Shown piece by piece: positions 17,087 through 25,999 of a stretch of DNA of 62,023 nt. Source of the stretch: Stieleria mannarensis. GTDB taxonomy: Bacteria; Planctomycetota; Planctomycetia; Pirellulales; Pirellulaceae. The notes below the pieces were generated by a model. It saw only the letters and a program-made list of their open reading frames with translations, did no database searches and was not told where the DNA came from. The position numbers and the translations under genes were made by a program. Position 1 is the first letter of the stretch; the number at the start of each line of letters is the position of its first letter. Where the stretch lies: assembly GCF_014154935.1 (NCBI RefSeq), contig NZ_JACEHH010000054.1:1-62023 (forward strand), read 5' to 3'.

Positions 17087-17563
17087 ATGGCTACAATTCC
17101 CGCAAAACGCAGCAGAACGCTCGTCGACACGGAGGTCCAAGGCAGCTTGGTCCGCCGCGTGGCGTTGCATTGGATCGTGTTCTTCGTCTGCAACACGATC
17201 GCATTGACGTGCTGGATTCGATTGTTCGAGCAACCCGATGCCGATTGGGGCCAGACCTTCGCCGACACGCTGCGACGGTTCTTGCCGTTCTTTGTGATCA
17301 CGGTCGCATTGATCCCCGCGTTCGTCTGGGACACGTTGAAGCTGAGCCATCGTTTTGCCGGTCCGATCTTGCGATTGCGAAACACGCTGAAAGACATCAA
17401 GGCAGGCCGCGCGGTCGCCCCGCTGAAGTTTCGCGACAACGATTTCTGGCAGGAAATGGCGTCGAATTTCAATGACGTGATGCAGTTGCGGCAAGCCGAC
17501 GAGTCATTGGCGACGACCGGCACATCGGCCACGGACAATGCAGGAGAGCGGTCCGATGGGTAG
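17087..17563 (+). CDS. Two-span membrane protein with HAMP-like segment
   Basis: A 158-residue protein. Hydrophobic spans are at about residues 27-47 (WIVFFVCNTIALTCW) and 66-84 (FLPFFVITVALIPAF). A HAMP-like linker follows (SHRFAGPILRLRNTLKDIKAGRAVAPLKFR, quoted in part), then a short tail. It lacks a kinase or methyl-accepting domain, so it is a stand-alone HAMP-type membrane protein, a kind often found beside TadE/TadG genes in planctomycetes. The start has AGGA six bases before it. It overlaps the TadE-like gene by eight bases. Confidence 0.72.
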   Translation: MATIPAKRSRTLVDTEVQGSLVRRVALHWIVFFVCNTIALTCWIRLFEQPDADWGQTFADTLRRFLPFFVITVALIPAFVWDTLKLSHRFAGPILRLRNTLKDIKAGRAVAPLKFRDNDFWQEMASNFNDVMQLRQADESLATTGTSATDNAGERSDG

Positions 17564-17984
17564 TCCATCCCGGGGTGGTTCGACGGGTGGCCGGCGGCGA
17601 CGAGGACGCAAACGAGGCGGGGTCGCGGCGGTCGAATTCGCCGTCTGTTTGCCCGTCATCGTGCTCCTGGTGTTCGGATCGATCGAAGCATCCAGTTTTA
17701 TTTTTTTGAAACAATCCTTGAGCGTGGCGTGTTACGAGGGGATCCGCGAGGCCGCCAAACCGGGCAGCACCGAGTCCCAGGCCGATGCCCGCGCGCTTGC
17801 GATCCTGGAATCGCGCGGCGTCAACGATTTTGAAATCCGATTTCCCTCGGGCGTGGAAAACTTGCAACGTGGCGATCAGGTCATTTGTGAAGTTTCCGCC
17901 CCCACGCAGACCAACAGCCCGATCGCGGGCGAATTCGTCAGCAACCGAAACCTGACCGCCCGCGTGGTGATGTTAAAGGAATAG
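17556..17984 (+). CDS. TadE-like pseudopilin protein
   Basis: A 142-residue protein. A basic N terminus (GGRRRRGRKRGG) precedes VAAVEFAVCLPVIVLLVFG, the TadE signature: a membrane span preceded by a prepilin-like AAVEFA motif with Glu at +5. The rest is an extracytoplasmic domain. TadE proteins are minor pseudopilins of Tad-type secretion. ATG 17556 was chosen over 17538 because AGGAG lies nine bases upstream. It overlaps the preceding gene's stop and is eight bases from the VWA gene, so these are one operon. Confidence 0.85.
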   Translation: MGSPSRGGSTGGRRRRGRKRGGVAAVEFAVCLPVIVLLVFGSIEASSFIFLKQSLSVACYEGIREAAKPGSTESQADARALAILESRGVNDFEIRFPSGVENLQRGDQVICEVSAPTQTNSPIAGEFVSNRNLTARVVMLKE

Positions 17985-17991
17985 AACAAGC

Positions 17992-19059
17992 GTGCCCCTT
18001 TCCACTGCCCCCCTTGTTGGATTCAAACCGATGGTCACCCCGACTGCCATCCGTCGGCGGAAACGCCGCGGTGCGATGTTGATCCTGATCCTGGTCATGC
18101 TGGTCGGGTTCGTCGCCACCGTCGCCTTTTCGGTCGACATCGCCCACATGCATCTGTCCCGGACCGAGCTGCGTTCGGCCACCGACGCGGCCAGCCAGGC
18201 GGCGTCCCAGGAGTTGTCGAGAACATTCGACACGTCGCTCGCGATCCGCAAAGGCCAGGAGGTCGCATTGCTGAACCGAGTCAACGGCCAGCCGCTGCAA
18301 CTGGAAAACAGCGACTTCGAATTCGGCCGCAGCGATCAAGACGCCGAAGGGCGATTCGTGTTTCGCGACGGCGCCACTCCGATGAACACCGTTCGTGTGA
18401 CCGGGCGGCGAACCAGCGGTTCGGCATCGGGCGCGATCCCATTGTTGTTCGGAAACGTCTTGGGGTTCAGCACCTTCGAACCGGAACTGACTTCGGCGGC
18501 GACCTACATCGAACGCGACGTCATCTTGGTGGTCGACCGCAGCGGTTCGATGACCGGAACCAAGTTCGCAGACCTGCAAACCGCGATCGGCGTGTTCGTC
18601 GCCACACTGGGCGCCACACCGGTCAACGAACAAGTCGGGTTGGCGTCCTACAACCAGACCGCCACCCAAGACGTCCAATTGACGGTGAATCTGGGTGAAG
18701 TGACCAGCGGCTTGTCCGCCTTGGTCACCAGCGGACGCACGAGTATCAGCCGCGGCATGCAAGCCGGACAAGCAATCATCAATGCCGGACGCGATGAACA
18801 GTTCGTGGAACGCACGATGATCGTGATGACCGACGGTTTGCACAACGAAGGTCCCGAACCGGCGACGGTGGCGACGGAACTGGCCGCCGACCAAATCCAA
18901 ATCCACACGATCACGTTCGGCAGTGGCGCGGACCAAAACCGCATGCAAACGGTCGCAGCCATCGGCGGCGGACGACACTTCCACGCCCTCAGCGCCGCCG
19001 AATTGGTCGAGGCCTATCGAGAGATCGCACTCACGCTTGGAACGGTGATCACAGAATGA
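17992..19059 (+). CDS. TadG-like protein with von Willebrand A domain
   Basis: A 355-residue protein with a membrane span GAMLILILVMLVGFVATVAF near the N terminus, followed by SVDIAHMHLSRTELRSATDA, which is typical of TadG (putative Flp pilus-assembly). Residues ~175-345 are a VWA domain with the metal site DRSGS near residue 182 and MTDGLHNEG near residue 280. Such proteins are surface-exposed and bind protein partners through Mg2+. GTG 17992 has AAAGGA upstream; ATG 18031 is the alternative. The TadE-like gene downstream overlaps by ATGA. Confidence 0.84.
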   Translation: MPLSTAPLVGFKPMVTPTAIRRRKRRGAMLILILVMLVGFVATVAFSVDIAHMHLSRTELRSATDAASQAASQELSRTFDTSLAIRKGQEVALLNRVNGQPLQLENSDFEFGRSDQDAEGRFVFRDGATPMNTVRVTGRRTSGSASGAIPLLFGNVLGFSTFEPELTSAATYIERDVILVVDRSGSMTGTKFADLQTAIGVFVATLGATPVNEQVGLASYNQTATQDVQLTVNLGEVTSGLSALVTSGRTSISRGMQAGQAIINAGRDEQFVERTMIVMTDGLHNEGPEPATVATELAADQIQIHTITFGSGADQNRMQTVAAIGGGRHFHALSAAELVEAYREIALTLGTVITE

Positions 19060-19592
19060 CAGCCACAACAAGCCCCGCGTTGGCGACACACAGGAGCGTC
19101 CCGCACGTGAATGCCACAAACACAGCCGACCGATCCGCCCCGAACCGTCGTGCCGAGGTGCGCCCCGGGCGATGCCGAGTTTGCCGAACGCGACGACGCG
19201 GTGTCCGCCCCCGTCGCGGTGCGGCGATGGTTGAATTCGCGATCGTCGCGCCGCTGTTGTTCTTCTTCTTTTTCGCGGCCTTTGAATTCTGCCGCGTCGC
19301 GATGATTCGACACACCGTCGACAATGCGGTGTACGAAGGCTGTCGTCGAGCGATCGTCCCGGGAGCGACCGCGGCCGACGCCCGTGCCGCGGCAAACAAC
19401 GTGCTGGGGACTCTGGGTCTGCGGGCCACGACGGTCGATGTTTCCCCGTCGACGATCAACAACCAAACCCCCGAACTGACCCTGACCGTGGAAGTCTCGC
19501 TGGATGCCAACACGTTTGTGCCGCCGCAGTTCACCGGCGGCAGCACAATCACGCGGACGCTGACGATGCAGCGCGAGGGTTCGGCGCTCTAG
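19056..19592 (+). CDS. Second TadE-like pseudopilin protein
   Basis: A 178-residue protein. A long Arg-rich leader (CRVCRTRRRGVRPRRG) precedes the TadE motif AAMVEFAIVAPLLFFFFFAA at about residues 56-75, then a secreted domain with NAVYEGCRRAIVPGATAADA, comparable to CYEGIREAAKPGSTESQADA in the first TadE-like protein. ATG overlaps the upstream TGA. It is the last gene of the operon; no Flp pilin, prepilin peptidase or CpaF ATPase gene is in the window. Confidence 0.85.
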   Translation: MTATTSPALATHRSVPHVNATNTADRSAPNRRAEVRPGRCRVCRTRRRGVRPRRGAAMVEFAIVAPLLFFFFFAAFEFCRVAMIRHTVDNAVYEGCRRAIVPGATAADARAAANNVLGTLGLRATTVDVSPSTINNQTPELTLTVEVSLDANTFVPPQFTGGSTITRTLTMQREGSAL

Positions 19593-19860
19593 CTTTCCGT
19601 CTCGCCCTCAGCTGCGGCAAGCGGTCGTGGACGACGCGAAGAGTCCTGGCAGTTCGCAATCCGAATGGACGCGTCGCCTCGTCCACTACACCAAAATCAA
19701 GCTGCGGCGGATTACCAGGACCGCCGTGATGATTTAAAATCGACGGACTCGCATGGACCGACGGCCGGCCGGTGATGGGCTACACTGGACCCTTCGCCCG
19801 ATCCCGACTCGGATGACATCAAAGTCGGGACCTCCGTTCCAGTCTTTTCAAAACAGGCCG

Positions 19861-20688
19861 ATGGGAATCCGATTTTCGTGTCACGGTTGTGCGAAACCGT
19901 TGAACATCAAATCCGACTTGGCGGGGCGTCGTGGGGTTTGCCCCGAGTGCGGCACCCGGTTCCGAATCCCCCTGGCCGATACGGAGTTCTCGACGCCGAT
20001 CGCCACACCGCGCCCCAAAGCGGCAGCTACACCGGCAGCGGCAACCACGCCGCCAGCAGCGATGCAACAAGAGCGGGCCGCCGCGGACTCCCCGGAAAGC
20101 GCACCGCAGGCGGAAAACGTGTCCGACGCAACAGCGACCGACAGGACAGCGACCACTGCGGCATCGCCGACCGCGGCCGCGGGTTCCGCCACCGCAGAAC
20201 CCGCCGGTGAGGATCTCGCGGGTGGAAATCTCGCCGCGGCGGAACCGGAGATTCTTTCCGGCGATTCGGCCGCGACCTGGTACGTCCGCCCACCCAGCGG
20301 GGGGCAATACGGGCCCGCAACCTCAGCGATGCTGAAGATCTGGATCGGCGAAGGACGCGTGGCCAAATCGGCGTTGCTGTGGAAGGACGGCTGGCCGCAG
20401 TGGCGTGAAGCGTCTGATGCGTTGGCGGAGATCGCCGAATCGCTGCCCGGGGCACCGTCAACGAGCGCGATCGAGCCATTCTCCGATGCCTCCGGTGGGA
20501 CCAAACTGACCACCCCGATCTCCCACGAAAAGACGAGTCGAATTGGCTCGGATTTCGCCGGTGATGCCAAAATCGGTGCGGTGCGACGCAAGCGTTCCTC
20601 GCGGCGGATCACACTGGTCGCCGTCTTGGCCACCCTGGTCGTCGGTTTGTTTGTCACGTTGATCCTGGTGGCCTCGACCAGCGGCTAG
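19861..20688 (+). CDS. Zinc-ribbon / GYF_2-domain membrane protein
   Basis: A 275-residue protein. It opens with a zinc ribbon, CHGCAKPLN and then CPECGTRF, followed by a long Ala/Thr/Pro linker. A GYF_2-like domain (TWYVRPPSGGQYGPATSAML and LLWKDGWPQWREASD) lies around residues 140-190. A single membrane span near the C terminus (LVAVLATLVVGLFVTLILVA) leaves the domains in the cytoplasm. GYF domains bind proline-rich peptides. ATG 19861 puts the zinc ribbon at the N terminus; an upstream extension is unlikely. The function is not known. Confidence 0.75.
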   Translation: MGIRFSCHGCAKPLNIKSDLAGRRGVCPECGTRFRIPLADTEFSTPIATPRPKAAATPAAATTPPAAMQQERAAADSPESAPQAENVSDATATDRTATTAASPTAAAGSATAEPAGEDLAGGNLAAAEPEILSGDSAATWYVRPPSGGQYGPATSAMLKIWIGEGRVAKSALLWKDGWPQWREASDALAEIAESLPGAPSTSAIEPFSDASGGTKLTTPISHEKTSRIGSDFAGDAKIGAVRRKRSSRRITLVAVLATLVVGLFVTLILVASTSG

Positions 20689-20732
20689 CTCGGCGGCGGA
20701 TCGTTGTTCGGCGCCGCTTTGCCTACGAAACG

Positions 20733-20814
20733 TCGTGAATTGCCGATTGAAGGTAGCGACCTTCGCCAGAAGGTGGATCCGCCGTGTTCTCCAAGCTCTG
20801 GCAAGCGTAGCTAC
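20733..20814. repeat. Palindromic repeat, family A
   Basis: Left arm 20752-20770 (GGTAGCGACCTTCGCCAGA) and right arm 20796-20814 are inverted. It is the same element as at 9713-9795, with several point differences. Confidence 0.78.
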
Positions 20815-20951
20815 GTCGACGTGACGCGGACCGGTTCGCTTCGACAAAGCATCGCCCGCCGACTTTCAGACCCTTTGCCAGATCGGCTAAAGTGTCCCAA
20901 GATTAACCGTCTGTGCTTCCCTTTCTCACCTGACCCTCGCGGAGTTCCCAA

Positions 20952-21527
20952 ATGCGATCCCCCTATGCAGCCGCTGGCCCCCTCGCCCTGATTGCAGCAT
21001 TCCTGACGTCGACCGTCCTTTTGACCGCTTGCCCGGTGCAGGCCGAAGAGGCGAAGAAGGCGGGCGAGACGATCAGCGTGCTCGGAAAAGCGGAGATGAA
21101 GGTTCCCGCAGAATTCAAGCGAGCCGAACGCGCCTCGCGAATCATTGAACATGAGTTCAAGGTCGGCGAAGGTGAAACGACGGCGCGGTTGACGATGATG
21201 GCGGCCGGCGGTAGCGTCGACGCGAACATCAAACGATGGAAAGGTCAGTTTTCCGGCGGAGACGATGCGGCACAAAAAACCGAACAAATGGACATCGGCA
21301 AATGGTCGGTCCACATCGTCGACGTCAGCGGTGCCTACGCCGAACGCATGGGCGGTGGCCCGTTCGCCGGAGGCAAGGTGGTTCAGCGAGAAAACTATGC
21401 GATGACCGGCGCGATCATGGTCGAACCGGAAGGCCGCCAGTATTTCGTCAAAATGATCGGGCCTGCCGAAATCGTCAAAGGCAACCGCGAAAAGTTTGTG
21501 GCGATGGTCAAATCGATCGGCAAGTAA
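20952..21527 (+). CDS. Secreted hypothetical protein
   Basis: A 191-residue exported protein with signal peptide ALIAAFLTSTVLLTACPVQAEE. The cleavage site is probably after VQA; TAC could also be read as a weak lipobox. The mature part is a compact mixed fold: VLGKAEMKVPAEFKRAERAS, EGETTARLTMMAAGGSVDANI and QYFVKMIGPAEIVKGNREKF. I do not recognise the family with certainty. GGAG lies seven bases before the ATG. It stands alone between repeats. Confidence 0.72.
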   Translation: MRSPYAAAGPLALIAAFLTSTVLLTACPVQAEEAKKAGETISVLGKAEMKVPAEFKRAERASRIIEHEFKVGEGETTARLTMMAAGGSVDANIKRWKGQFSGGDDAAQKTEQMDIGKWSVHIVDVSGAYAERMGGGPFAGGKVVQRENYAMTGAIMVEPEGRQYFVKMIGPAEIVKGNREKFVAMVKSIGK

Positions 21528-21642
21528 ACCGACCGCTGTCGTCAATCGAAACCGGCGAGCCGCCTGGCACTTAACGGCGCTCGCTTGATTCGCAGCATCT
21601 GATTCCAGGCAACGCTCTGGAAATTCGACACTCGAGTTTCCC

Positions 21643-21677
21643 AGCACGAATTTCTGAGCACGAATTTCTGAGCACGA
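21643..21677. repeat. Tandem 14-bp repeat (AGCACGAATTTCTG)
   Basis: Two and a half copies of AGCACGAATTTCTG end 15 bases before the start codon of the NTPase gene, within its leader. Confidence 0.85.
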
Positions 21678-21692
21678 GGCAATGATTCGAAC

Positions 21693-23219
21693 ATGAATAT
21701 CCAGAGCTTGCTGGAACACCACGGTATCGTCCGCAATCCCTTTGCCGAGGAAGATGCCCAGACCGACCAGGTGTTCAAAGAACACTGCATCGCCAACGCC
21801 TACCACCCCGTCTGGGACAAGGTGTACGGCGATCCCACCGAACCGTCGACGGCCATCGTCTTCGGCCCCAAGGGGTCCGGCAAAACGGCGATGCGGTTGC
21901 AGGTCCTGCGGCACCTGCAAAAGTTCAATCAGGAACATCCCGGCGAGCGGATCTATACGATCGCCTACGATGACTTCAATCCGTTCCTGGATCACTTCAG
22001 CGAACGACTCAGCCGGCGGACCAACCGGAAACCCGAACGCGTGCTCAAAGAATGGAAGCTTTGGGATCACATGGATTCGATCCTGTGTTTGGGCGTCACC
22101 AAACTGGTCGACCAAATCTTGAAAGCCGACCAGGTCGACGACGGCATCGATCGGCAAAGGTTGTCGAAACTGGACCGCACGGCGGCACGCGATCTGTTGC
22201 TGTTGGCCGCCTGCTATGACCAGTCCAGTGATGGTTCGTTCATCGAACGCTGGAACTCGCTGCGGCGGCACTTGGGGTACGGCAACTTGGTTGCAAAGAT
22301 CAGCTGTTGGTTCGCCTGCGGATGGAGCGTGATCGTCGCACTGGCGTTCCTGTACTTCATGTTCACCGGTTCCGGCGGTGGTGATGCCGCAGCGGCCGAC
22401 GGAGGTGAAGTAGTGGCACCGAAAACAGTCTGGGATTACCTCTGGTTGGCTCCCGTGTTGATGCTGATCGGATCGGCCCCCTATCTGTGGCGGCTGCTGA
22501 AAACCTGGTGGGCGGCGTTTCGAATTCGTCGTCACATGCGGGTCGGCAAACGCGAAGTCGGCACCACGCGAAAACTGCTGCATTCGATTCCGATCAAAGA
22601 ACTCGCCAGCCAGCCCTTGCCACGGTACGACCGAACCGACGACCGCTACGAATTGCTGAACAAGTTTCAATCGGTGATCGATCGACTGGGGTACAGCGGC
22701 ATGATCGTGCTGATGGACCGCGTCGACGAACCGCACATGACCGGCGGCAAAACCGAATTGATGCGTCTGTTCGTCTGGCCGTTGTTGGACAACAAACTGC
22801 TAAAACACCCGGGCGTGGGATTCAAATTGATGCTGCCCCAGGATCTACATCGGGACATGGAGCGCGAATCACGCGACTTTCACGAACGCGCCCGGCTGGA
22901 CAAACAGAACGTGATTCCGTCGTTTCAGTGGACCGGCGAATCGCTGTACGATCTGGCCCGAGCCCGCATGATCGCCTGCGCCGCCCCGGGACAGTCGCCC
23001 GAACCGAAGGATCTGTTTTCGGACCTGGACTATGCCCGGATCATCTCGGCGTTCAATTCGCTGCGTGTCCCTCGGCACCTGTTCCGATTTCTGTATCGCG
23101 TGTTGGTCGACCACTGCAATCGTTACACCGATTCCAACCCCGAATTCAAGATCCGGTCGGAGACGTTCGAAACCGCGTTGGCCGTCTACAGTCGTGAACT
23201 CGACTCCGGCACGTCGTGA
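21693..23219 (+). CDS. Membrane P-loop NTPase (KAP-like)
   Basis: A 508-residue protein. Walker A GPKGSGKT is near residues 57-64. Two membrane spans interrupt the ATPase (CGWSVIVALAFLYFMF near 207-222 and LAPVLMLIGSAPYLW near 251-265). A Walker B-like strand IVLMDRVDEP follows near residue 339. An ATPase core broken by transmembrane segments is the plan of KAP-type NTPases, but the assignment is by layout. The last 150 residues are helical. It is the first gene of a four-gene operon and overlaps the protease gene as GTGA. Confidence 0.75.
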   Translation: MNIQSLLEHHGIVRNPFAEEDAQTDQVFKEHCIANAYHPVWDKVYGDPTEPSTAIVFGPKGSGKTAMRLQVLRHLQKFNQEHPGERIYTIAYDDFNPFLDHFSERLSRRTNRKPERVLKEWKLWDHMDSILCLGVTKLVDQILKADQVDDGIDRQRLSKLDRTAARDLLLLAACYDQSSDGSFIERWNSLRRHLGYGNLVAKISCWFACGWSVIVALAFLYFMFTGSGGGDAAAADGGEVVAPKTVWDYLWLAPVLMLIGSAPYLWRLLKTWWAAFRIRRHMRVGKREVGTTRKLLHSIPIKELASQPLPRYDRTDDRYELLNKFQSVIDRLGYSGMIVLMDRVDEPHMTGGKTELMRLFVWPLLDNKLLKHPGVGFKLMLPQDLHRDMERESRDFHERARLDKQNVIPSFQWTGESLYDLARARMIACAAPGQSPEPKDLFSDLDYARIISAFNSLRVPRHLFRFLYRVLVDHCNRYTDSNPEFKIRSETFETALAVYSRELDSGTS

Positions 23220-24001
23220 GCGCGCCGAAATCGGACGCGGGCCGGGACGCGGGCCGGGACGCGGGCCGGGACGCGGGGCAACAGCCCACAACCACGTGGC
23301 ACCGCAAAGCGGCGATGATCGTGCCGCTGCTGATGTTCTTTCTTCTCGCCGCGGTGATCGACACCAGTCCGGTCCGCGACGGCGAAACCATTCACGCGTC
23401 GGCCTATTTCATCTCGGTCGTCGCCCGAGTGGTTGCGATGTCGGCGGCGATCCTGTGGTTCGGCCGCGAGATCGTGCGTCAATTCCCCTTGGCGATCGAC
23501 CGCTGGGGATGGATCGTCGGGGTCGTCGGCGCGGTGCTTTGGATCGGCGTCTGTGCCCTGGATTTGGAACGCCAGATCATCCATGTACTCGCCTTGCCGG
23601 ACGATTGGTTGCCCGAACGTGAAGGGGTCAATCCGTTTGCGACGTATCCGTCGGGCGCCGAATTGGCGAGCTTTTTGCTGATGCGATTCACATTGCTGGC
23701 GATCTGTGTACCGATCGCCGAAGAGCTGTTCTTGCGCGGGTTTGTGATGCGGGCGTTCGAGGCCGAGGACTGGCCGTCGCTGCCGCTGACAGAAATCGGC
23801 CGCAACGGATTGATCATCGGTACGGTTTACGGGATCGCCACACATCCGGCCGAATGCTTCGCCGCGGCGCTATGGTTTTCACTGGTCAGTTGGTTGATGG
23901 TCAAAACCGGAAAGTTTTGGAATTGCGTGATCGCCCACGGGGTGACGAATTTAATTTTGGGCATTTATGTGTGTCTGACCGGCGCCTGGCATTTGTGGTA
24001 G
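23216..24001 (+). CDS. CPBP (CAAX protease-like) intramembrane protease
   Basis: A 261-residue multi-span protein. After a repeated N terminus (DAGRDAGRDAGRDAG) there are about six membrane spans. The CPBP/Rce1 motifs are visible: EELFLRGF at about residues 169-176 (EExxxR) and a His in HPAECF and in AHGVTNLILG near residue 241. The family cleaves membrane-bound or prenylated substrates; some bacterial members work with exosortase, but no exosortase is in the window. The GTG start overlaps the upstream stop, so translation should be coupled. Confidence 0.85.
   Translation: MSAPKSDAGRDAGRDAGRDAGQQPTTTWHRKAAMIVPLLMFFLLAAVIDTSPVRDGETIHASAYFISVVARVVAMSAAILWFGREIVRQFPLAIDRWGWIVGVVGAVLWIGVCALDLERQIIHVLALPDDWLPEREGVNPFATYPSGAELASFLLMRFTLLAICVPIAEELFLRGFVMRAFEAEDWPSLPLTEIGRNGLIIGTVYGIATHPAECFAAALWFSLVSWLMVKTGKFWNCVIAHGVTNLILGIYVCLTGAWHLW
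23231..23278. repeat. Tandem 12-bp repeat coding DAGR
   Basis: Four 12-bp units (GGACGCGGGCCG) lie in frame at the N terminus of the CPBP protease gene and encode repeated Asp-Ala-Gly-Arg. Confidence 0.92.
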
Positions 24002-24013
24002 GACATTTTCACG

Positions 24014-24730
24014 ATGCAACTTCACACCCGCGACCGTCAAGACGAATGGATGGACCAACCGGACTTGGACGGTGCGCTGCACGCCAAAGCGCTGCGGGGA
24101 CTTTCGCGAGTCAATCGATTCAGCGGCGCGGTGGGAGCGATTTGGCAGCCGATTGCCCGGCTGTCCGATGTGTTGGCCGGGCGGCCGATCCGAGTGCTCG
24201 ATGTCGCTTGCGGCGGCGGCGATGTGGCGATCGGGTTGAAGCGATTGGCCGATCGCAAGGGGATTGAAATGGAGATCGTCGGCTGTGACCTGAGCGACAC
24301 CGCGGTCGCGTTTGCCGGTGACAACGCGAAACGCCGCGGCGCGGACGTAGCGTTTGTCCAGCACGATGCCCTCAGCGGCGATTTGCCCGCAGGCTTTGAC
24401 GTGGTTTATAGTTCATTGTTCCTTCATCATTTGGAAGCGGCCGATGTCGTGCGTCTACTCGCGGCGATGCGATCGTCCGCGCGGCACAAGGTGGTGATCA
24501 GCGACCTGCTGCGTTCTCAACTGGGGTACTTATTGGCCAAGTGGGGCATCCGGCTGTTGACGACCAGCAAGGTGTGTCACGTCGATGGTCCGCTGAGCGT
24601 GCGAGCGGCGTGGACGATTTCCGAAGCGTCTCAGTTGGCTGCGCAGGCGGGGCTGACGCCGGTTCAGATCACGCGCAGATGGCCGGAACGATTTTTGATG
24701 GTTTATGACGCCGGAGCCCCATCGGGATGA
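24014..24730 (+). CDS. SAM-dependent methyltransferase (UbiE-like)
   Basis: A 238-residue class I methyltransferase. Motif I is VLDVACGGGDVAIGL near residue 60, followed by VGCDLSDTAV and VVYSSLFLHHLEAADVVRLL. In sequence it resembles methyltransferases that accompany a geranylgeranyl-reductase-like FAD enzyme in type III polyketide or quinone-like gene sets. It begins 12 bases after the protease gene and overlaps the FAD enzyme gene as ATGA. No polyketide synthase gene is visible nearby. The substrate is unknown. Confidence 0.82.
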   Translation: MQLHTRDRQDEWMDQPDLDGALHAKALRGLSRVNRFSGAVGAIWQPIARLSDVLAGRPIRVLDVACGGGDVAIGLKRLADRKGIEMEIVGCDLSDTAVAFAGDNAKRRGADVAFVQHDALSGDLPAGFDVVYSSLFLHHLEAADVVRLLAAMRSSARHKVVISDLLRSQLGYLLAKWGIRLLTTSKVCHVDGPLSVRAAWTISEASQLAAQAGLTPVQITRRWPERFLMVYDAGAPSG

Positions 24731-25977
24731 TCCAAGAGCTCGCATCGACGATCTCCCGCCACACAGCGTCCGCGGAACGCTGGGACGCGGTGATCGTCGG
24801 AGCTGGGATCGCTGGTTCGCTGACCGCCCTGGGGCTCGCGCGGCGCGGCCGCCGCGTGTTGCTGGTCGAGCGTTCGGCGTTTCCGCGGCACAAGGTTTGT
24901 GGCGCGTGCCTGAACGGCGACGCGATCGCCGGATTGCGCGGCGCGGGGGTCTGGAACGCGATCGAAGCGATCGGCGGACACCGGCTGGATCAGTACCGTC
25001 TGCGCAGCGGACGGAGCCGGGCGAATCTGGAACTTCCCGGCGGCCATGCGGTGTCACGCTACGCCATGGATCGCGTCTTGGTGGAGTCGGCGATCGCTGC
25101 CGGTGCAGAATTTTTGAGCGAGACGGCGGTCACGATCATCGCCACCGGCGGCGATGGGGCGCAGCGATCCCTGTGCGACAACGACGGCAACCGATACGAC
25201 GCCCAGATTGTGGTCGCCGCCAACGGCTTGGCCAGCAAACCGGCCTCCGGGGACTCCGACGATCGGTTGGTCGTCCCGGCCGACTCGCGCATCGGACTGG
25301 GAGCCCAGTGGGTCCAGGGCGACGATCGCACGGGCACGATGCATCTGTCCCCCGGCGTGATCTACATGGCGATCGCGGACACCGGTTACGTCGGATTGGT
25401 GGTGACGGAGAACCAGCAGGTCAACTTGGCCGCGGCGGTCGATCGCAACGCGGTCCAGTCCTCCGGTCCGGCGGAGGTCTGTCACCAGATCCTCCGCTCG
25501 TGCGGCTGGGATTTGGCCGCTCAGCTGGTATCGAGCAATTTCCGCGGGACTCCGACCCTGACGCGTCGACGCAAACTTGCCGGAGCGCACCGGATGTTCT
25601 TCGTCGGCGATTCATCTGGCTACGTCGAACCGTTCACCGGCGAGGGCATGGCGTGGGCGGTGCGTGCCGGCACGGCCGTCGTGCCCCTGGTCGATCGCGC
25701 GATCGGGCAGTGGGACAAAGACATCCCGCAGCAGTGGACAAACAGTTTAAAACAGTTGCTGGGGAAACAGCAGCGACGTTGTCGATTGATCTCCAGGTTG
25801 CTCCGCCATCCGCGACTGGTGCACCACACGATCGGCGCGCTGTCGCGATTTCCACGCTTCGGCCAATTCGCTGTCCAGCAGATCCATCGCGAACATCCAC
25901 GGCCGCTGGAGGATGACTCGCTGGAGGGGCACAGGTCCGCCCCTCCCCAACCGGGGAGCAGTGGCTTTTCAAATTAA
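24727..25977 (+). CDS. FAD-dependent oxidoreductase, geranylgeranyl-reductase-like
   Basis: A 416-residue flavoprotein. The N-terminal dinucleotide site is VIVGAGIAGSLTALGLARRG near residue 20. FPRHKVCGACL matches the conserved Cys motif of geranylgeranyl reductases, and FFVGDSSGYVEPFTGEGMAW near residue 300 is the second FAD motif. Enzymes of this family reduce isoprenoid double bonds or act as halogenase- and hydroxylase-type monooxygenases. ATG overlaps the methyltransferase stop. The last ~20 residues run into family D repeat sequence, so the true C terminus may have been altered. Confidence 0.84.
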   Translation: MIQELASTISRHTASAERWDAVIVGAGIAGSLTALGLARRGRRVLLVERSAFPRHKVCGACLNGDAIAGLRGAGVWNAIEAIGGHRLDQYRLRSGRSRANLELPGGHAVSRYAMDRVLVESAIAAGAEFLSETAVTIIATGGDGAQRSLCDNDGNRYDAQIVVAANGLASKPASGDSDDRLVVPADSRIGLGAQWVQGDDRTGTMHLSPGVIYMAIADTGYVGLVVTENQQVNLAAAVDRNAVQSSGPAEVCHQILRSCGWDLAAQLVSSNFRGTPTLTRRRKLAGAHRMFFVGDSSGYVEPFTGEGMAWAVRAGTAVVPLVDRAIGQWDKDIPQQWTNSLKQLLGKQQRRCRLISRLLRHPRLVHHTIGALSRFPRFGQFAVQQIHREHPRPLEDDSLEGHRSAPPQPGSSGFSN

Positions 25978-25999
25978 CCCTCCCTGGAAGGGCGGGTGA
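25976..25999. repeat. CCCTCCCTGG palindrome (family D)
   Basis: ACCCTCCCTGGAAGGGCGGGT is an imperfect copy of the family D palindrome, touching the stop codon of the FAD enzyme gene. Confidence 0.6.

Noticed and set aside
20811..22736. Long leftward open frame opposite the NTPase gene
   Set aside because: It is antisense to a gene with clear Walker motifs; the protein is low in family signals and His/Gln/Phe-rich, as is usual for reverse frames of high-GC genes.
24705..25916. Second rightward frame inside the FAD enzyme gene
   Set aside because: Arg/Gly-rich shadow frame; the true gene has both FAD motifs.
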